In this document: positions 15,301 through 24,332 of the stretch, piece by piece
How the letters are laid out: every line of letters starts with the position of its first letter
How positions within the stretch are numbered: position 1 is the first letter of the stretch
Assembly (NCBI RefSeq): GCF_037055325.1
Contig: NZ_CP146373.1
Coordinates: 1,488,001-1,552,000, forward strand
Direction of reading: 5' to 3'
DNA: 64,000 nucleotides
Source of the DNA: Arachnia propionica
Lineage (GTDB): Bacteria; Actinomycetota; Actinomycetes; Propionibacteriales; Propionibacteriaceae
Notes under the pieces: generated by a model
Told to the model about the DNA's origin: nothing
Seen by the model: the letters and a program-made list of their open reading frames with translations, nothing else
Database searches by the model: none
Program-made: the position numbers and the translations under genes

Positions 15301-16620
15301 CAGGGGGTCGGCAAAGTGGGTGGGTGAGGGCGGCTGAGCGTTGACAGGGGTGGCGTGTCGTTGAGGTGGGGCGCGGGCCCCGTAGGGACGATGAGTGGTG
15401 TCTAGTCATCCCTTTCGTCCTGGGAGCCCGCGCTGATGTCATCTTCCACCACGACCGTTCTGTCACGCCAGCCCCTGGTCGAGGTTCTTAAGAACGTGGA
15501 CGACCCGCGTGATCGGCGGGGAGTACGCCACAGCCTGTTCACGGTGCTGTCACTGGCCGTGACCGGAGTGATGGCCGGGTGTCGCAGCCTGACGGCGATA
15601 TGGGAGCACACCACCGATCTGACCGCCACCGACCTGGAGGCCCTGGGCCTGGAGGCGGGCCAGGCCCTGCCGTCGGAGTCCACCATCCGCAGGGTGCTCC
15701 AGGACCTGGACCCCGCAGACCTCAACACCCATTTGAGGTCCTGGTTCTGTACACGTACCGGCACCGTCGCCGGTCGAAGGGTGATCGCGGTGGACGGCAA
15801 GACCATGCGTGGGGCCCGTACCAGCAAGGACCCGGCGCCTCATCTCCTCTCAGCCCTGGATCACGCCACCGGCACGGTCCTGACCCAGGCGCGGGTGGCG
15901 GACAAGACCAACGAGATCCCGGCGCTCAGGGAGCTTCTCGAACCGTTGGACCTGGACGGGGCGGTGGTCACCGCCGACGCCATGCACACCCAGGTAGACA
16001 CCGCTCACTGGATCCACGATCAGGGTGGTCACTATCTTCTCACTGTCAAGAACAACCAGCCCGGTGTACGTAGGACGCTCAAGAAGCTGCCCTGGAAGAA
16101 CGTTCCGTCAATCTCAAGCGTTGACACTTCGCGTGGGCGGCGGGTGCGGCGTACCGTCAAAGCGGTCGAGGCTCCCGCCTGGGTGGACTTCCCCGGGGCG
16201 GCTCAGGTGATCCAGGTCCGGCGCACCCGAACCACCAAGAATCGCAGGAACACAGGCAAGAACAGCAGCGGTAGCGCCAAGACGACGACTGTGGAGGTGG
16301 TCTACCTGGTCTGCTCTCTACCCATGACTGATGCCCAGCCCGAGACCGTCACCGCCTGGATCCAAGGGCACTGGGGAATCGAGAACCGGCTCCACTGGGT
16401 CAGAGACATGGTCTTCGACGAGGACCACCACCAGCTGCGCACCGCTAACGGCCCCGAGATCATGGCCGCCCTGCGCAACCTGGCCATCAGCCTCATCCGA
16501 CTGGCCTACGGCGTCCAAGCCGCCATCGCCTCAACCACCAGGTCCCTATCACGACAACCAAAACGCGCCATCAAGCTACTCACCCAAACAACCACCTAAA
16601 CCGACTTTGCCGACCCCCTG
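15301..16620 (+). mobile_element. ISAs1-family insertion sequence, copy 2 (1320 bp)
   Basis: Same length, perfect terminal repeats and apparently the same sequence as 3647-4966. Flanked by its own 10-bp duplication GACGTCAAGG (15291-15300 and 16621-16630). It interrupts a minus-strand hypothetical gene. The two direct copies bracket a 10.3-kb segment. Confidence 0.95.
15436..16599 (+). CDS. ISAs1-family DDE transposase (copy 2)
   Basis: 387 residues, identical in translation to the protein at 3782-4945, with the same catalytic Asp/Asp/Glu motifs (VDGKTM, TADAMH, IENRLHW). Intact and presumably active. Confidence 0.95.
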   Translation: MSSSTTTVLSRQPLVEVLKNVDDPRDRRGVRHSLFTVLSLAVTGVMAGCRSLTAIWEHTTDLTATDLEALGLEAGQALPSESTIRRVLQDLDPADLNTHLRSWFCTRTGTVAGRRVIAVDGKTMRGARTSKDPAPHLLSALDHATGTVLTQARVADKTNEIPALRELLEPLDLDGAVVTADAMHTQVDTAHWIHDQGGHYLLTVKNNQPGVRRTLKKLPWKNVPSISSVDTSRGRRVRRTVKAVEAPAWVDFPGAAQVIQVRRTRTTKNRRNTGKNSSGSAKTTTVEVVYLVCSLPMTDAQPETVTAWIQGHWGIENRLHWVRDMVFDEDHHQLRTANGPEIMAALRNLAISLIRLAYGVQAAIASTTRSLSRQPKRAIKLLTQTTT

Positions 16621-16670
16621 GACGTCAAGGTAGCCTGCACTCTTGTAGCCGGCAACGCGAGTGCTTAAGC

Positions 16671-18096
16671 GGCTCATCGCAAATGAGGGTGTAGGTGGTT
16701 CCTGAAGCCGCTGGTCTCAAGCAGCGACCGGGCGATGTAGTTCGTCAGGTTCCGGAACCCCAAGGCCGATCCGCGGAGGTGCTCGAGGCGGCCGTTGATT
16801 GCCTCCGTGGGGCCGTTGCTGGTGCCGGGGCGGTCGAAGAACGCGAGGATGTCGGCGGCGCGCTGCTTCAGGGTGCGGCCGAGGCGGCGCAGCTCGACGA
16901 GCCGGTTTGGGACACTAGTGGTCAGCGAGTCGATGACGGACTGCATGAGGAACTTTCCGAGTTTGCGGTCGGGTTCCCGGTAGGCGGTGACCATCCGCTG
17001 GTAGATGCCCCAGCTCGCCTCGACCTCGACATGCTGCTCGTCGGCGAACAGTGCTTTCAGGCGTGTCTGCTGCTTCTCGGTGAGCAGGCCGGCGCCGGTG
17101 TGGAGGGTGCGGCGGGCCTTGTATAGCGGATCGTCCTTCCGGCCCCGCCGCCCGAATACGTCGCGCTGGATCCGGCGACGGCACTGGTCCAGCGCGTCGC
17201 CGGCAAGACGGACGACGTGGAATGGATCTATCACCGTCACCGCGTCGGGCAGCTCCTCGCTGGCGGCGGTCTTGAACCCGGTGAACCCGTCCATCGTGAC
17301 GACCTCGACCCCGTCCCGCCAACCCTGGACTCGGGCGGCGAGCCAGGTCTTGAATACGCTCTTGGAGCGCCCCTCGACCATGTCCAGCAGCCGCGAGGGG
17401 CCCGTCTTCTCACGCACCGGGGTGAGGTCGATGATGACGGTGACGTACTTGTCCCCGGACCTCGTGTGGCGCCAGACGTGCTCGTCGACGCCGAGCACCC
17501 GAACCCCGTCGAACCGGCCGGGGTCATCGATGAGCACGCGGCGTCCCTCGGCGAGGACCGCATCATTGGCCGTGTGCCAGGACACCCCCAGCCCTGCGGC
17601 GACCCGGGACACAGTGAGGTGGTCGATCACGATCCCTTCCAGCGCCCACCGCATCCCGCGACGAGACAGCTTCGCCCGCTCCGCCGCCGCAGCAGTGAGG
17701 TCCTCGCGCCAGGAGCGCCCGCACCCAAAACACTTGTATCGGCGGACGCGGACCAGCAGCATGGTCGGGCGGTACCCGAACGGCTCATGCGCGAGCTGTC
17801 GCGTGTCCGTCCCGCGGGAGAGCGCCCTGCTGCCGCAGCCCCGGCACCACGGATCTGGTTCAGCGACCCGGCACTCGATCACCGCCCGATCCGGGGCCAG
17901 CCGCTGGCCGACGGCCACGAGGCCGAGCTCGTCGAGACGGCAGAACACAGTCAGGTCAGGGGTCACGAAGGTAGCATGGAGCACGTCGAGGTCTTCCAAC
18001 AGATGGTCAGTGTGAGAACTTCCATCATCGGAAGGCCTCGACCCTCATCCCGGCACCGACGCGCTCAGCCAGCTACCCACTCATCTGCGAAGAGCC
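16671..18096 (-). mobile_element. ISL3-family insertion sequence (1426 bp)
   Basis: Ends are GGCTCATCGCAAATGAG at 16671-16687 and, inverted, GGCTCTTCGCAGATGAG at 18080-18096 (15 of 17 match). One intact transposase gene lies inside, its stop codon within the left terminal repeat. No 8-bp target duplication is visible (GCTTAAGC left, GCTAACCG right). Genes on both sides are truncated at its borders, which suggests an adjacent deletion after insertion. Confidence 0.85.
16674..17999 (-). CDS. ISL3-family transposase
   Basis: 441 residues, the normal length. The N-terminal zinc-binding pattern is CRGCGS ... YKCFGCGRSW; a helix-turn-helix (VSRVAAGLGVSWHTANDAV) follows. The DDE core shows VLGVDEHVW (Asp), VVTMDGFTGF (Asp) and the C-terminal NGPTEAINGRLEHLRGSALGFRN (Glu). 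ATG is at 17999. All catalytic motifs are intact, so the element is probably active. Confidence 0.95.
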   Translation of the reverse strand: MEDLDVLHATFVTPDLTVFCRLDELGLVAVGQRLAPDRAVIECRVAEPDPWCRGCGSRALSRGTDTRQLAHEPFGYRPTMLLVRVRRYKCFGCGRSWREDLTAAAAERAKLSRRGMRWALEGIVIDHLTVSRVAAGLGVSWHTANDAVLAEGRRVLIDDPGRFDGVRVLGVDEHVWRHTRSGDKYVTVIIDLTPVREKTGPSRLLDMVEGRSKSVFKTWLAARVQGWRDGVEVVTMDGFTGFKTAASEELPDAVTVIDPFHVVRLAGDALDQCRRRIQRDVFGRRGRKDDPLYKARRTLHTGAGLLTEKQQTRLKALFADEQHVEVEASWGIYQRMVTAYREPDRKLGKFLMQSVIDSLTTSVPNRLVELRRLGRTLKQRAADILAFFDRPGTSNGPTEAINGRLEHLRGSALGFRNLTNYIARSLLETSGFRNHLHPHLR

Positions 18097-19601
18097 GCTA
18101 ACCGAAGGATTCTCCATCCCAGCTCAGCGAGAAGCCTGCCACCGCAAAGCCAAGAGCCTTGGCGCGGAAGTAATCGAAGAGTTCATCGACGCCGGCGAGA
18201 GCGCCAAATCCGCCCAGCGTCCCGAGCTACAGCGAATGCTCACCTACGTCAAACACAACACCATCCAGCTGGTCATCGTCCACAAAGTCGACCGCCTCGC
18301 ACGCAACCGCATGGACGACGTCCAGATCAACTTCGAGATCCAACAAGCCGGCGCCCAACTCGTCTCCTGCTCAGAAAACATCGACGAAACACCAAGCGGC
18401 ATGCTGCTACACGGCATCATGAGCTCCATCGCCGAGTTCTACAGCCAAAACCTCGCCACCGAAGCCAAGAAAGGCATGACCCAGAAAGCCAAATCCGGCG
18501 GCACCCCCGGACGCGCCCCATTCGGCTACATCAACACCACACAGCGCACCACCGAAGGCCGCGAAGTCCGCACCGTCGTCACCGACCCGGATCGAGCCCA
18601 CTGGGTGCCATGGATATACGAACGCTACGCCACCGGCGAATGGACCATCGGGATGCTCCGCGACGAACTCAAAACCCACGGCGTCACCACCCTCGCACGC
18701 CCCAAACAACCAGCAAAACCCCTCACCACCTCCATGGTGCACTCCATCCTCAGCAACCCCTACTACACAGGCCTAGTCATCTTCGGCGGCGCCACCTACC
18801 AAGGCAAACACCAACCCCTAATCTCCACCGAACTATGGTCAAAAGTCGAAGCCATCCGCCACGGCAGATCCCACGCCAAAGAGAAACCCGCCATCCGAAC
18901 CCACTACCTCAAAGGCAGCCTATTCTGCGGACAATGCGGCTCACCCCTCAGCTACGAAATCTCCCGCAACCGCCTCGGCAACTACTACCAATACTTCTAC
19001 TGCCTCGGACGCCAAGCACGAAAAAACGGCTGCACCTTCGTCGCAATCCAAGCCCACCACGCCGAACAACTCATCGAAGACCACTGGGCAACCATCACAC
19101 TGCCAGACAAAACCCTCACCACAGTACGCGAACTAGTCATCTCCCACCTCGATACCATCCTCAAAGAACACAACCACCAAGCACACCAAGCAGAAACCAC
19201 CCTCGCTGAAGCCACCGCCCACAGCGAACGCCTCATGCAGGCCTACTACGCCGGAGCCATCGACACAGAACTACTCCGCAAAGAACAAGAACGCATCAGA
19301 ACCGACAAAACAACCGCCGAACGCCAACTCCGCCACCTACAAACCTCCCGAGACAAACTCCACACCGCCCTCGACCAATGCCTCTCCGTCCTCCACAACG
19401 GACAACAGCAATACCTCGCAGCCACCGACAACTCACGACGCGACCTCAACCAAGCCGTCTTCGACAAGATCTACCTCGACGACGACGAGATCACCAACAG
19501 CCAACACAAAGCCGTCTACCACTACCTCCTCGACAGCAACCTCCCAGCAGTCCTGGAGAACGAAGCCAAGAAGCAACAGGACACCACCACCCCTGACAAA
19601 A

Positions 19602-19632
19602 CCAAAAACCTCCGACCAATGGCCGGAGGTTC
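19602..19632 (-). terminator. intrinsic terminator of tRNA-Ala
   Basis: On the minus strand AACCTCCGGCC and the reverse-complementary CGGAGGTT form a stem followed by TTTTTGG, 15 bp beyond the 3' end of the tRNA. On the plus strand the same bases lie inside the 3' end of the recombinase frame. Confidence 0.7.
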
Positions 19633-19646
19633 TAACATGACACTTT

Positions 19647-19722
19647 TGGTGGAGCTAAGGGGATTCGAACCCCTGACCTTCTCATTGCGAACGAGACGCG
19701 CTACCAGCTGCGCCATAGCCCC
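19647..19722 (-). tRNA. tRNA-Ala (anticodon CGC), CCA encoded
   Basis: 76-nt cloverleaf on the minus strand. Acceptor GGGGCTA pairs with TAGCTCC, including the G3-U70 pair that identifies alanine tRNAs. D-arm GCGCAGCTGGTAGCGC, anticodon stem TCTCG/TGAGA with loop TTCGCAA (anticodon CGC, reads GCG), T-arm with GTTCGAATC. ACCA is encoded. It is the right-hand border of the accessory region and a likely attachment site. Confidence 0.95.
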
Positions 19723-19769
19723 AAGTACCGGATGATGGTAGCACCAGCGTCCGGCGATGTGGCAAATCA

Positions 19770-20540
19770 TCACTGCCCCACGGCCCTGGGCCAGGAGCTC
19801 TCCTCCTCCATGTCCCAGTCAGCAGGAGCGGCCCGCCGCGGTTTGGGTCCTGCCGCCGGACGTTCGGCTGTGGGGATGATGACGGTGTTGGTGACGGGAG
19901 CCGACAGATCGATGGTGCGAACGGTTCGCGGCACGAGCGGCTTCGAGACGTAAGTGGGGGTAACCACGGGAATCGGGTCCCACAGCGGCCCGGTCTTCTC
20001 AGGCGCCGTCAGATCGACGGAGAACTCGTGGGAGGTTTCCTCCTCGACCGCCTTCATCGTCGAGGTGGCCTCGCTGTCGACGTAACCAGCCTTGACCTGC
20101 GCGGCCTTCTCGTCGAGCCTGCGATGCATCTTCTTCACCCCGACCCGAGCGGAAACCAGGAACGCTCCCAACGCGACGACAGGGATCGCGACCGCCCAGC
20201 CGGGCACGACGTTGAACACGCTGAGCACCAGGCACAACAGGGTCATCGACCCGAGCATCGTGACCATGCGTCGCCGCCGCATGGCGGCAGCTCGGGCCCT
20301 CAGCCGCAGTTCGGTGAGCTCGGCCCTGCGGGTCAGAGGCGTCGACACCTCTACGGGAGGCTCGTCGTCGTAGTCGGCGGCGGTGTGCTCACGCAGAATC
20401 CGCATGGAACCGGAGAAGCGTTCTGCCGGATCCCCGTCGATGGCGTCAAGGTCGTCCTTGTGCACCGACAACCAGGGCAGCCCGAAGGCCAGGACGGCCA
20501 GGACCAACACACTGATGACAATTCCCGCGAGCACGATCAC
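19770..20540 (-). CDS. sepX: SepX/GlpR-type divisome membrane protein
   Basis: 256 residues from GTG 20540. N-terminal helix (residues 2-24), an acidic/basic cytoplasmic linker, a pair of helices around residues 93-130 (TMLGSMTLLCLVLSVF and AIPVVALGAFLVSA), then a long disordered tail. This topology, and the position directly downstream of a glp gene, match the actinobacterial SepX/GlpR family that works with the Glp protein at the division septum. Identification rests on context and topology more than on motifs. Confidence 0.65.
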   Translation of the reverse strand: MIVLAGIVISVLVLAVLAFGLPWLSVHKDDLDAIDGDPAERFSGSMRILREHTAADYDDEPPVEVSTPLTRRAELTELRLRARAAAMRRRRMVTMLGSMTLLCLVLSVFNVVPGWAVAIPVVALGAFLVSARVGVKKMHRRLDEKAAQVKAGYVDSEATSTMKAVEEETSHEFSVDLTAPEKTGPLWDPIPVVTPTYVSKPLVPRTVRTIDLSAPVTNTVIIPTAERPAAGPKPRRAAPADWDMEEESSWPRAVGQ

Positions 20541-20610
20541 ACGTTAAACAACACCGATGTGATTCGCGCCGGTGGCGCGCCGCCGACGCGCCAAGAATCC
20601 TGAAAAAAAC

Positions 20611-21900
20611 TCAGGATTTGTCTAGCAGCCAGCATTGTACGGCTTCCCCGGGTCGTACCAGCTCGGTGTCCTCATCCAAAACGATCAATGCATTTGCGCG
20701 ACCCAGTTCCGCCATGGCAAAAGGGTCGCTGATCCGGGTGGCGGTGCGGAGCCGCCCGTCGTCGATCACCTCAGCGCGCAACAGGTGCCTTTGCCCCCAG
20801 ATTGAGCGCATGGTCGTCCTGGCGATGGCGCGCACGGACTTGCGGCGCACCTCGGCACCCATGAGACGCCGCAGCAGCGGCCACACGAACACCTGGAAGG
20901 ACACATAAGCCGACACAGGGTTCCCGGGCAACATCACCATCGGGACGCGTTCCTCACCGATCAACCCGAAGGTCTGGGTGCGTCCCGGCGACATCGCCAC
21001 CTCGACTGCATCCACCAGGCCCAGTTCGGACATGGCCTCGGCCACCGCTTCGTACTCCTCGCGACGCCCCCCGGTGGTGGAGATGACCAGGTCGGCACGA
21101 ATCAGCTGGTCGGTGATGGCCTGTTTCAGTTCCTGCTTGTCGTTGGAGTGCACGGCGACACGGAACACCGTCGCACCGGCAGCCCGGGCGGCGGCGGAAA
21201 TCAGGAACGAGTTGGCATCCGTGGACTCGCCGTAGCCGACGCTCTCCCCAGGTTCCACCAAATCCGCCCCGGAGCTGACGACCACCACGCGCGGTCTTGG
21301 CCTCACCAGCACCTTGTCGATGCCCGCGGCGGCCAGCATCCCCACGCTGCGGTCGGTGAGCGCCTCCCCCTCGGAGAGGAGCCGGTCCCCCACCGCGAGA
21401 TGTTCACCTGCGGCGCGCAGGTATTCGCCCTCCGCCACCTCCTGGATGATCTCGATGCGATCACCGGCGACAGTCGCGTAAGAGTAGGGCAGAACCGCTG
21501 TGGTTCCACGAGGAACCACCTCTCCGACATCGACCGGCACGGCCTGGCCAATCCCGAGATGTTCCGTGCCGGTGGCCAGCTGAAGCGATTCCACCACCTG
21601 GTCGTTCTGCCACAGATCCGTGGCACGCACGGCATAGCCCGCAACCTTGCTCGTGGAGTTCGGTGGAACGTTGATCATGGAGTCGATGTCCTCACAGATC
21701 ACCTGGTTCCATGCCTCCAGCACCGACATGCCGAACGGCTTGAGGGGTTCGACGAGTTCCAGCAGGTACTCGACATGGTCCTGAACACGGCGCAGCCCGT
21801 TGAGATCCGGCTCGGGTGGCGGTGGAAGGGTCGGGACGGGAAGCTCCTCAACATTCTGAGATTCCTCTTCCACATGCTTCCTGCGACCGAAAAGCGCCAT
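20611..21900 (-). CDS. glp: gephyrin/MoeA-like protein (Glp)
   Basis: ~429 residues from ATG 21900 (MALFGRRK); a TTG six codons upstream is an alternative. The MoeA fold is clear: residues ~40-190 domain with VPPNSTSKVAGYAVRATD, then VVSSGADLVEPG, the MPT-binding loop TTGGRREEYE and VMLPGNPVSAYVSFQVF. In actinobacteria this copy next to sepX/glpR is reported to interact with the divisome rather than serve only molybdopterin synthesis. No moa/moe genes are nearby, which fits the division role. It is divergent from the folate cyclo-ligase gene with only 17 bp between starts. Confidence 0.8.
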   Translation of the reverse strand: MALFGRRKHVEEESQNVEELPVPTLPPPPEPDLNGLRRVQDHVEYLLELVEPLKPFGMSVLEAWNQVICEDIDSMINVPPNSTSKVAGYAVRATDLWQNDQVVESLQLATGTEHLGIGQAVPVDVGEVVPRGTTAVLPYSYATVAGDRIEIIQEVAEGEYLRAAGEHLAVGDRLLSEGEALTDRSVGMLAAAGIDKVLVRPRPRVVVVSSGADLVEPGESVGYGESTDANSFLISAAARAAGATVFRVAVHSNDKQELKQAITDQLIRADLVISTTGGRREEYEAVAEAMSELGLVDAVEVAMSPGRTQTFGLIGEERVPMVMLPGNPVSAYVSFQVFVWPLLRRLMGAEVRRKSVRAIARTTMRSIWGQRHLLRAEVIDDGRLRTATRISDPFAMAELGRANALIVLDEDTELVRPGEAVQCWLLDKS

Positions 21901-21917
21901 GTTTCTACGATAGGCCA

Positions 21918-22493
21918 ATGGAATTCACACATGAGAAGGGCGCGCTGCGCGAGACCATCACCGCGCGCCGCAAGGCACTGGACGACACCAGCTGGCAGAG
22001 CTTCGACGAGGCCCGCCTCACGGCTCTCCTGAAGGCACTCCCGCCCCCCGGGGTGATCGCCATCTATGCATCACGTCGACATGAACCCGGCACCTTGACC
22101 ACCATCAAAGAATTGCGAAGCCGAGGCTGGCAGGTGCTGCTCCCGAAACTGTCCAAGGAACCGGACTGGGCCTGGGCCACCGACGAGCTTCGTTCCGGCT
22201 GGGCGGGTATCCCCGAACCATCCGGTTCCGCCCTAGGAATCGATTCCCTCGCGCAGGCCGATGTGATCGTGGTGCCGTGCCTGGCGGTCTCCCGCGACGG
22301 CACCCGTCTGGGCATGGGGGGCGGCTGGTATGACCGTGCACTTCGCCACCGCCGGTCCGGAACACCCATCTGGGCCCTGGCAAACGCCGACGAGGTACTG
22401 CAGAAACTCCCCAGCGAGCCACATGACATCCCCGTCGACGCAGTGGTCACGGAGAACGGATTCACTCACCTCGGGGCGGGGAGCGTATCCTGA
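21918..22493 (+). CDS. 5-formyltetrahydrofolate cyclo-ligase
   Basis: 191 residues. Converts 5-formyltetrahydrofolate to 5,10-methenyltetrahydrofolate with ATP. Family marks: basic N-terminus K/R-x-x-R-R (RETITARRKAL), QVLLPKLSK, DVIVVPCLAVSRDGTRLGMGGGWYDR (ATP/Mg loop) and VPVDAVVTENG-like end (IPVDAVVTENGF). The ATG at 21918 is only 17 bp from the divergent glp start, so the promoter must lie within glp or the message is leaderless. Confidence 0.9.
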   Translation: MEFTHEKGALRETITARRKALDDTSWQSFDEARLTALLKALPPPGVIAIYASRRHEPGTLTTIKELRSRGWQVLLPKLSKEPDWAWATDELRSGWAGIPEPSGSALGIDSLAQADVIVVPCLAVSRDGTRLGMGGGWYDRALRHRRSGTPIWALANADEVLQKLPSEPHDIPVDAVVTENGFTHLGAGSVS

Positions 22494-22524
22494 TTCGCGT
22501 TTGTCCACCACAGCGGGAGCGTGA

Positions 22525-22800
22525 ATGCCCACCTATCAGTACCGTTGCACGGCCTGCAGCAAAGAACTCGAGGCCGTCCAGAAGTTCTCCGACCCTGCGC
22601 TGACCACCTGCCCGGCGTGCAGTGGTGACCTGAGGAAGGTCTACAGCGCCGTCGGCGTGGTGTTCAAGGGTTCCGGGTTCTACGCGACGGATTCCCGCAC
22701 GTCGAGTTCCGCATCCACACCGGCCTCGACCCCGGAAACCAAGAAGGAATCGACCCCGACGCCTGCCAAGGCCCCGGAAAGCACCACGACTGCTTCCTGA
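22525..22800 (+). CDS. FmdB-family zinc-ribbon protein
   Basis: 91 residues. N-terminal MPTYQYRCTACSKELE and TTCPACSGDLRKVYS form a CxxC...CxxC zinc ribbon; then FKGSGFY, typical of FmdB. The rest is a Ser/Thr/Pro/Lys-rich tail. Small putative regulatory protein of unknown target. It lies 31 bp after the cyclo-ligase gene, the common actinobacterial order cyclo-ligase, FmdB, SAF protein, mscL. Confidence 0.9.
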   Translation: MPTYQYRCTACSKELEAVQKFSDPALTTCPACSGDLRKVYSAVGVVFKGSGFYATDSRTSSSASTPASTPETKKESTPTPAKAPESTTTAS

Positions 22801-22920
22801 GAGGATCCACGAACGAGAACCCCAGGCTGGTCGAACCGACCCATGCGCATCGGCGAATGGGCCGGTTCGACCATCTCCTCGACGGGAACTCTCGCTCGTC
22901 CACCTGTTGAAAAGTGATCA

Positions 22921-23565
22921 GTGCGGGTCATGTGCTCCCACAAAGGGGATGTGGAGAGTTTCATCCGGCGCCTGGGGCGCTTCCTGAGCTGGCATCGACG
23001 CGCCATCGCAGCCCTGTTGGCAGGACTCGGTGCCTTCGCATTGGCGACGCACCTGTCCCCGAACGACCAGGATCGGGTACCGGCGGTTGTTCTGACCCGT
23101 TCCGTCGCAGCGGGGACGGAGCTGAGGAGCGATGACCTGAGGATCGCGCACCTGCCTTCCGAGATGCTTCCCGGGCAACGGTTTCCTAATCCCGGGGAGC
23201 TCATCGGCCAGACCCTGGGGTTTGGCCTGGAGGCCGGCACCGTACTGCAACCCGGAATGTTGGCGGCCTCGCCATCGCTAGCCGCGGGGCGGTCGCTGGT
23301 GCCGGTCCTGATCCGCGACAACTCACTGCGGTCGCTCATGACCCCCGGCACCCCAATCACACTGGTGCTGGCCGATTCAGGGCAGGTGGTCACCGCTGAC
23401 GCCCGGATCTCGGCCGCACCAACCAGGTCCAGCGGGACGGTACTGAACCCGGGTGGTGATGCGAAGCCCCTCGTCCTGGTCGACGTTCCCTCGGAGATCG
23501 GCCCCGAGGTTTCCGCTCTGGGGCAGCAGGGAAAACTGACGGTGATCCTCGGAAACACGCCATAG
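22921..23565 (+). CDS. SAF-domain membrane-anchored protein (CpaB/RcpC-like)
   Basis: 214 residues from GTG 22921; ATG 22930 is an alternative. A basic N-terminus and one membrane helix (RAIAALLAGLGAFALATHL) are followed by a SAF domain (VVLTRSVAAGTELRSDDLRIAHLP ... IGQTLGFGLEAGTVLQPGML), as in CpaB of Flp pilus systems. No pilus genes are adjacent, so a pilus role is not supported; in actinobacteria this gene is commonly found alone beside mscL. Confidence 0.75.
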   Translation: MRVMCSHKGDVESFIRRLGRFLSWHRRAIAALLAGLGAFALATHLSPNDQDRVPAVVLTRSVAAGTELRSDDLRIAHLPSEMLPGQRFPNPGELIGQTLGFGLEAGTVLQPGMLAASPSLAAGRSLVPVLIRDNSLRSLMTPGTPITLVLADSGQVVTADARISAAPTRSSGTVLNPGGDAKPLVLVDVPSEIGPEVSALGQQGKLTVILGNTP

Positions 23566-23908
23566 GGCTCTGCACATTGCCGGGGCAGCATGCAAGGATC
23601 CCTCCGGACCAGATCTCCGTTTGTTCGAGGCCCACGATTCATCCTGATCCGTCATGAAACAACCCCATCCACAGATCTCCGGTCAGCATTTGATACACGC
23701 TGAAGAAGTCGCTTTCGACACCAACGGCGTCATCCGATTGGCCAGAATTTACCCCCAACCTGCGTTTGTTGGTCAAAAAGCTGGCTTCATCCGGCACTGT
23801 CTGCATAGAGTGATGCCGGTCTTCGACGCGAAGACCACCCGGACCTGAATCCGCAGGTTCCGGGCCACTCTCCGGCCTTCACGAAACCGGAGCACAGAAG
23901 GAAAGCAG
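23566..23908. other. intergenic region before mscL
   Basis: 343 bp with only short, non-convincing frames. It presumably carries the mscL promoter; no clear regulatory motif was identified. Confidence 0.5.
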
Positions 23909-24268
23909 ATGAAGGGCTTCAAAGAATTCATCATGCGAGGCAATCTCGTCGAGCTTGCCGTCGCAGTCATCATCGGTACCGTGTTCTCCGCGGTGGTCAA
24001 AGAGTTCACCTCCGTACTCATGGGTTTCATCGGCAAGATCGGTGGCCAGCCGGACTTCTCTCACGTGACCATCTTCGATGTCACCATCGGTCTGTTCATC
24101 AATGCGACGATCACCTTCGTGATCACGTCAGCGGTCGTCTACTTCTGCGTGGTGAAGCCATACAACATGCTGCGCGAGCGTTACTTCCCGAAGAAGGAAG
24201 AGGAGGCGGGCCCCAGCTCCGAGGAGCTGCTCGCCGAGATCCGCGACCTGCTCCGCAGCCGCGGCTGA
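23909..24268 (+). CDS. mscL: large-conductance mechanosensitive channel MscL
   Basis: 119 residues, normal for the family. N-terminal amphipathic helix (MKGFKEFIMRGN), pore helix TM1 (VELAVAVIIGTVFSAVVKEF), a short periplasmic loop, TM2 (FINATITFVITSAVVYFCVV) and a charged C-terminal bundle (EEELLAEIRDLL pattern). Homopentameric emergency valve against hypo-osmotic shock. ATG is preceded by GAAAGG. Confidence 0.97.
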   Translation: MKGFKEFIMRGNLVELAVAVIIGTVFSAVVKEFTSVLMGFIGKIGGQPDFSHVTIFDVTIGLFINATITFVITSAVVYFCVVKPYNMLRERYFPKKEEEAGPSSEELLAEIRDLLRSRG

Positions 24269-24281
24269 TTCCAACGACGTG

Positions 24282-24332
24282 CCGCTCCACTGGGCGAGAG
24301 CTTCCGGCGAGCGATTACCCCCAGTGGGGCGG
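24282..24332. terminator. 13-bp hairpin between convergent genes
   Basis: CCGCTCCACTGGG (24282-24294) pairs with CCCAGTGGGGCGG (24320-24332). It lies directly after mscL and overlaps the 3' end of the convergent gene at 24315-24659. No T-tract, so a bidirectional attenuating hairpin is likelier than a strict terminator. Confidence 0.5.

Larger units (their letters stand above)
18097..19735 (+). pseudogene. large serine recombinase, N-terminus lost to ISL3 insertion
   Basis: The open frame continues upstream of ATG 18236 to the ISL3 border: LTEGFSIPAQREACHRKAKSLGA, then VHKVDRLARNR (conserved resolvase motif), the recombinase domain (GRAPFGYI, LSNPYYTGLVIFGG), a zinc ribbon (FCGQCGS ... CLGR) and a coiled coil (residues ~280-400 from ATG). 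The short N-terminal strand with the catalytic serine (Y-x-R-x-S) is missing, so it cannot be active as it stands. The last ~30 codons run antisense through the tRNA-Ala gene. Serine recombinases of this type integrate genomic islands. Confidence 0.8.

Noticed and set aside
16663-18104. Possible 8-bp target duplication of the ISL3 element
   Set aside because: GCTTAAGC and GCTAACCG share only the first three bases and a few others; not a duplication.
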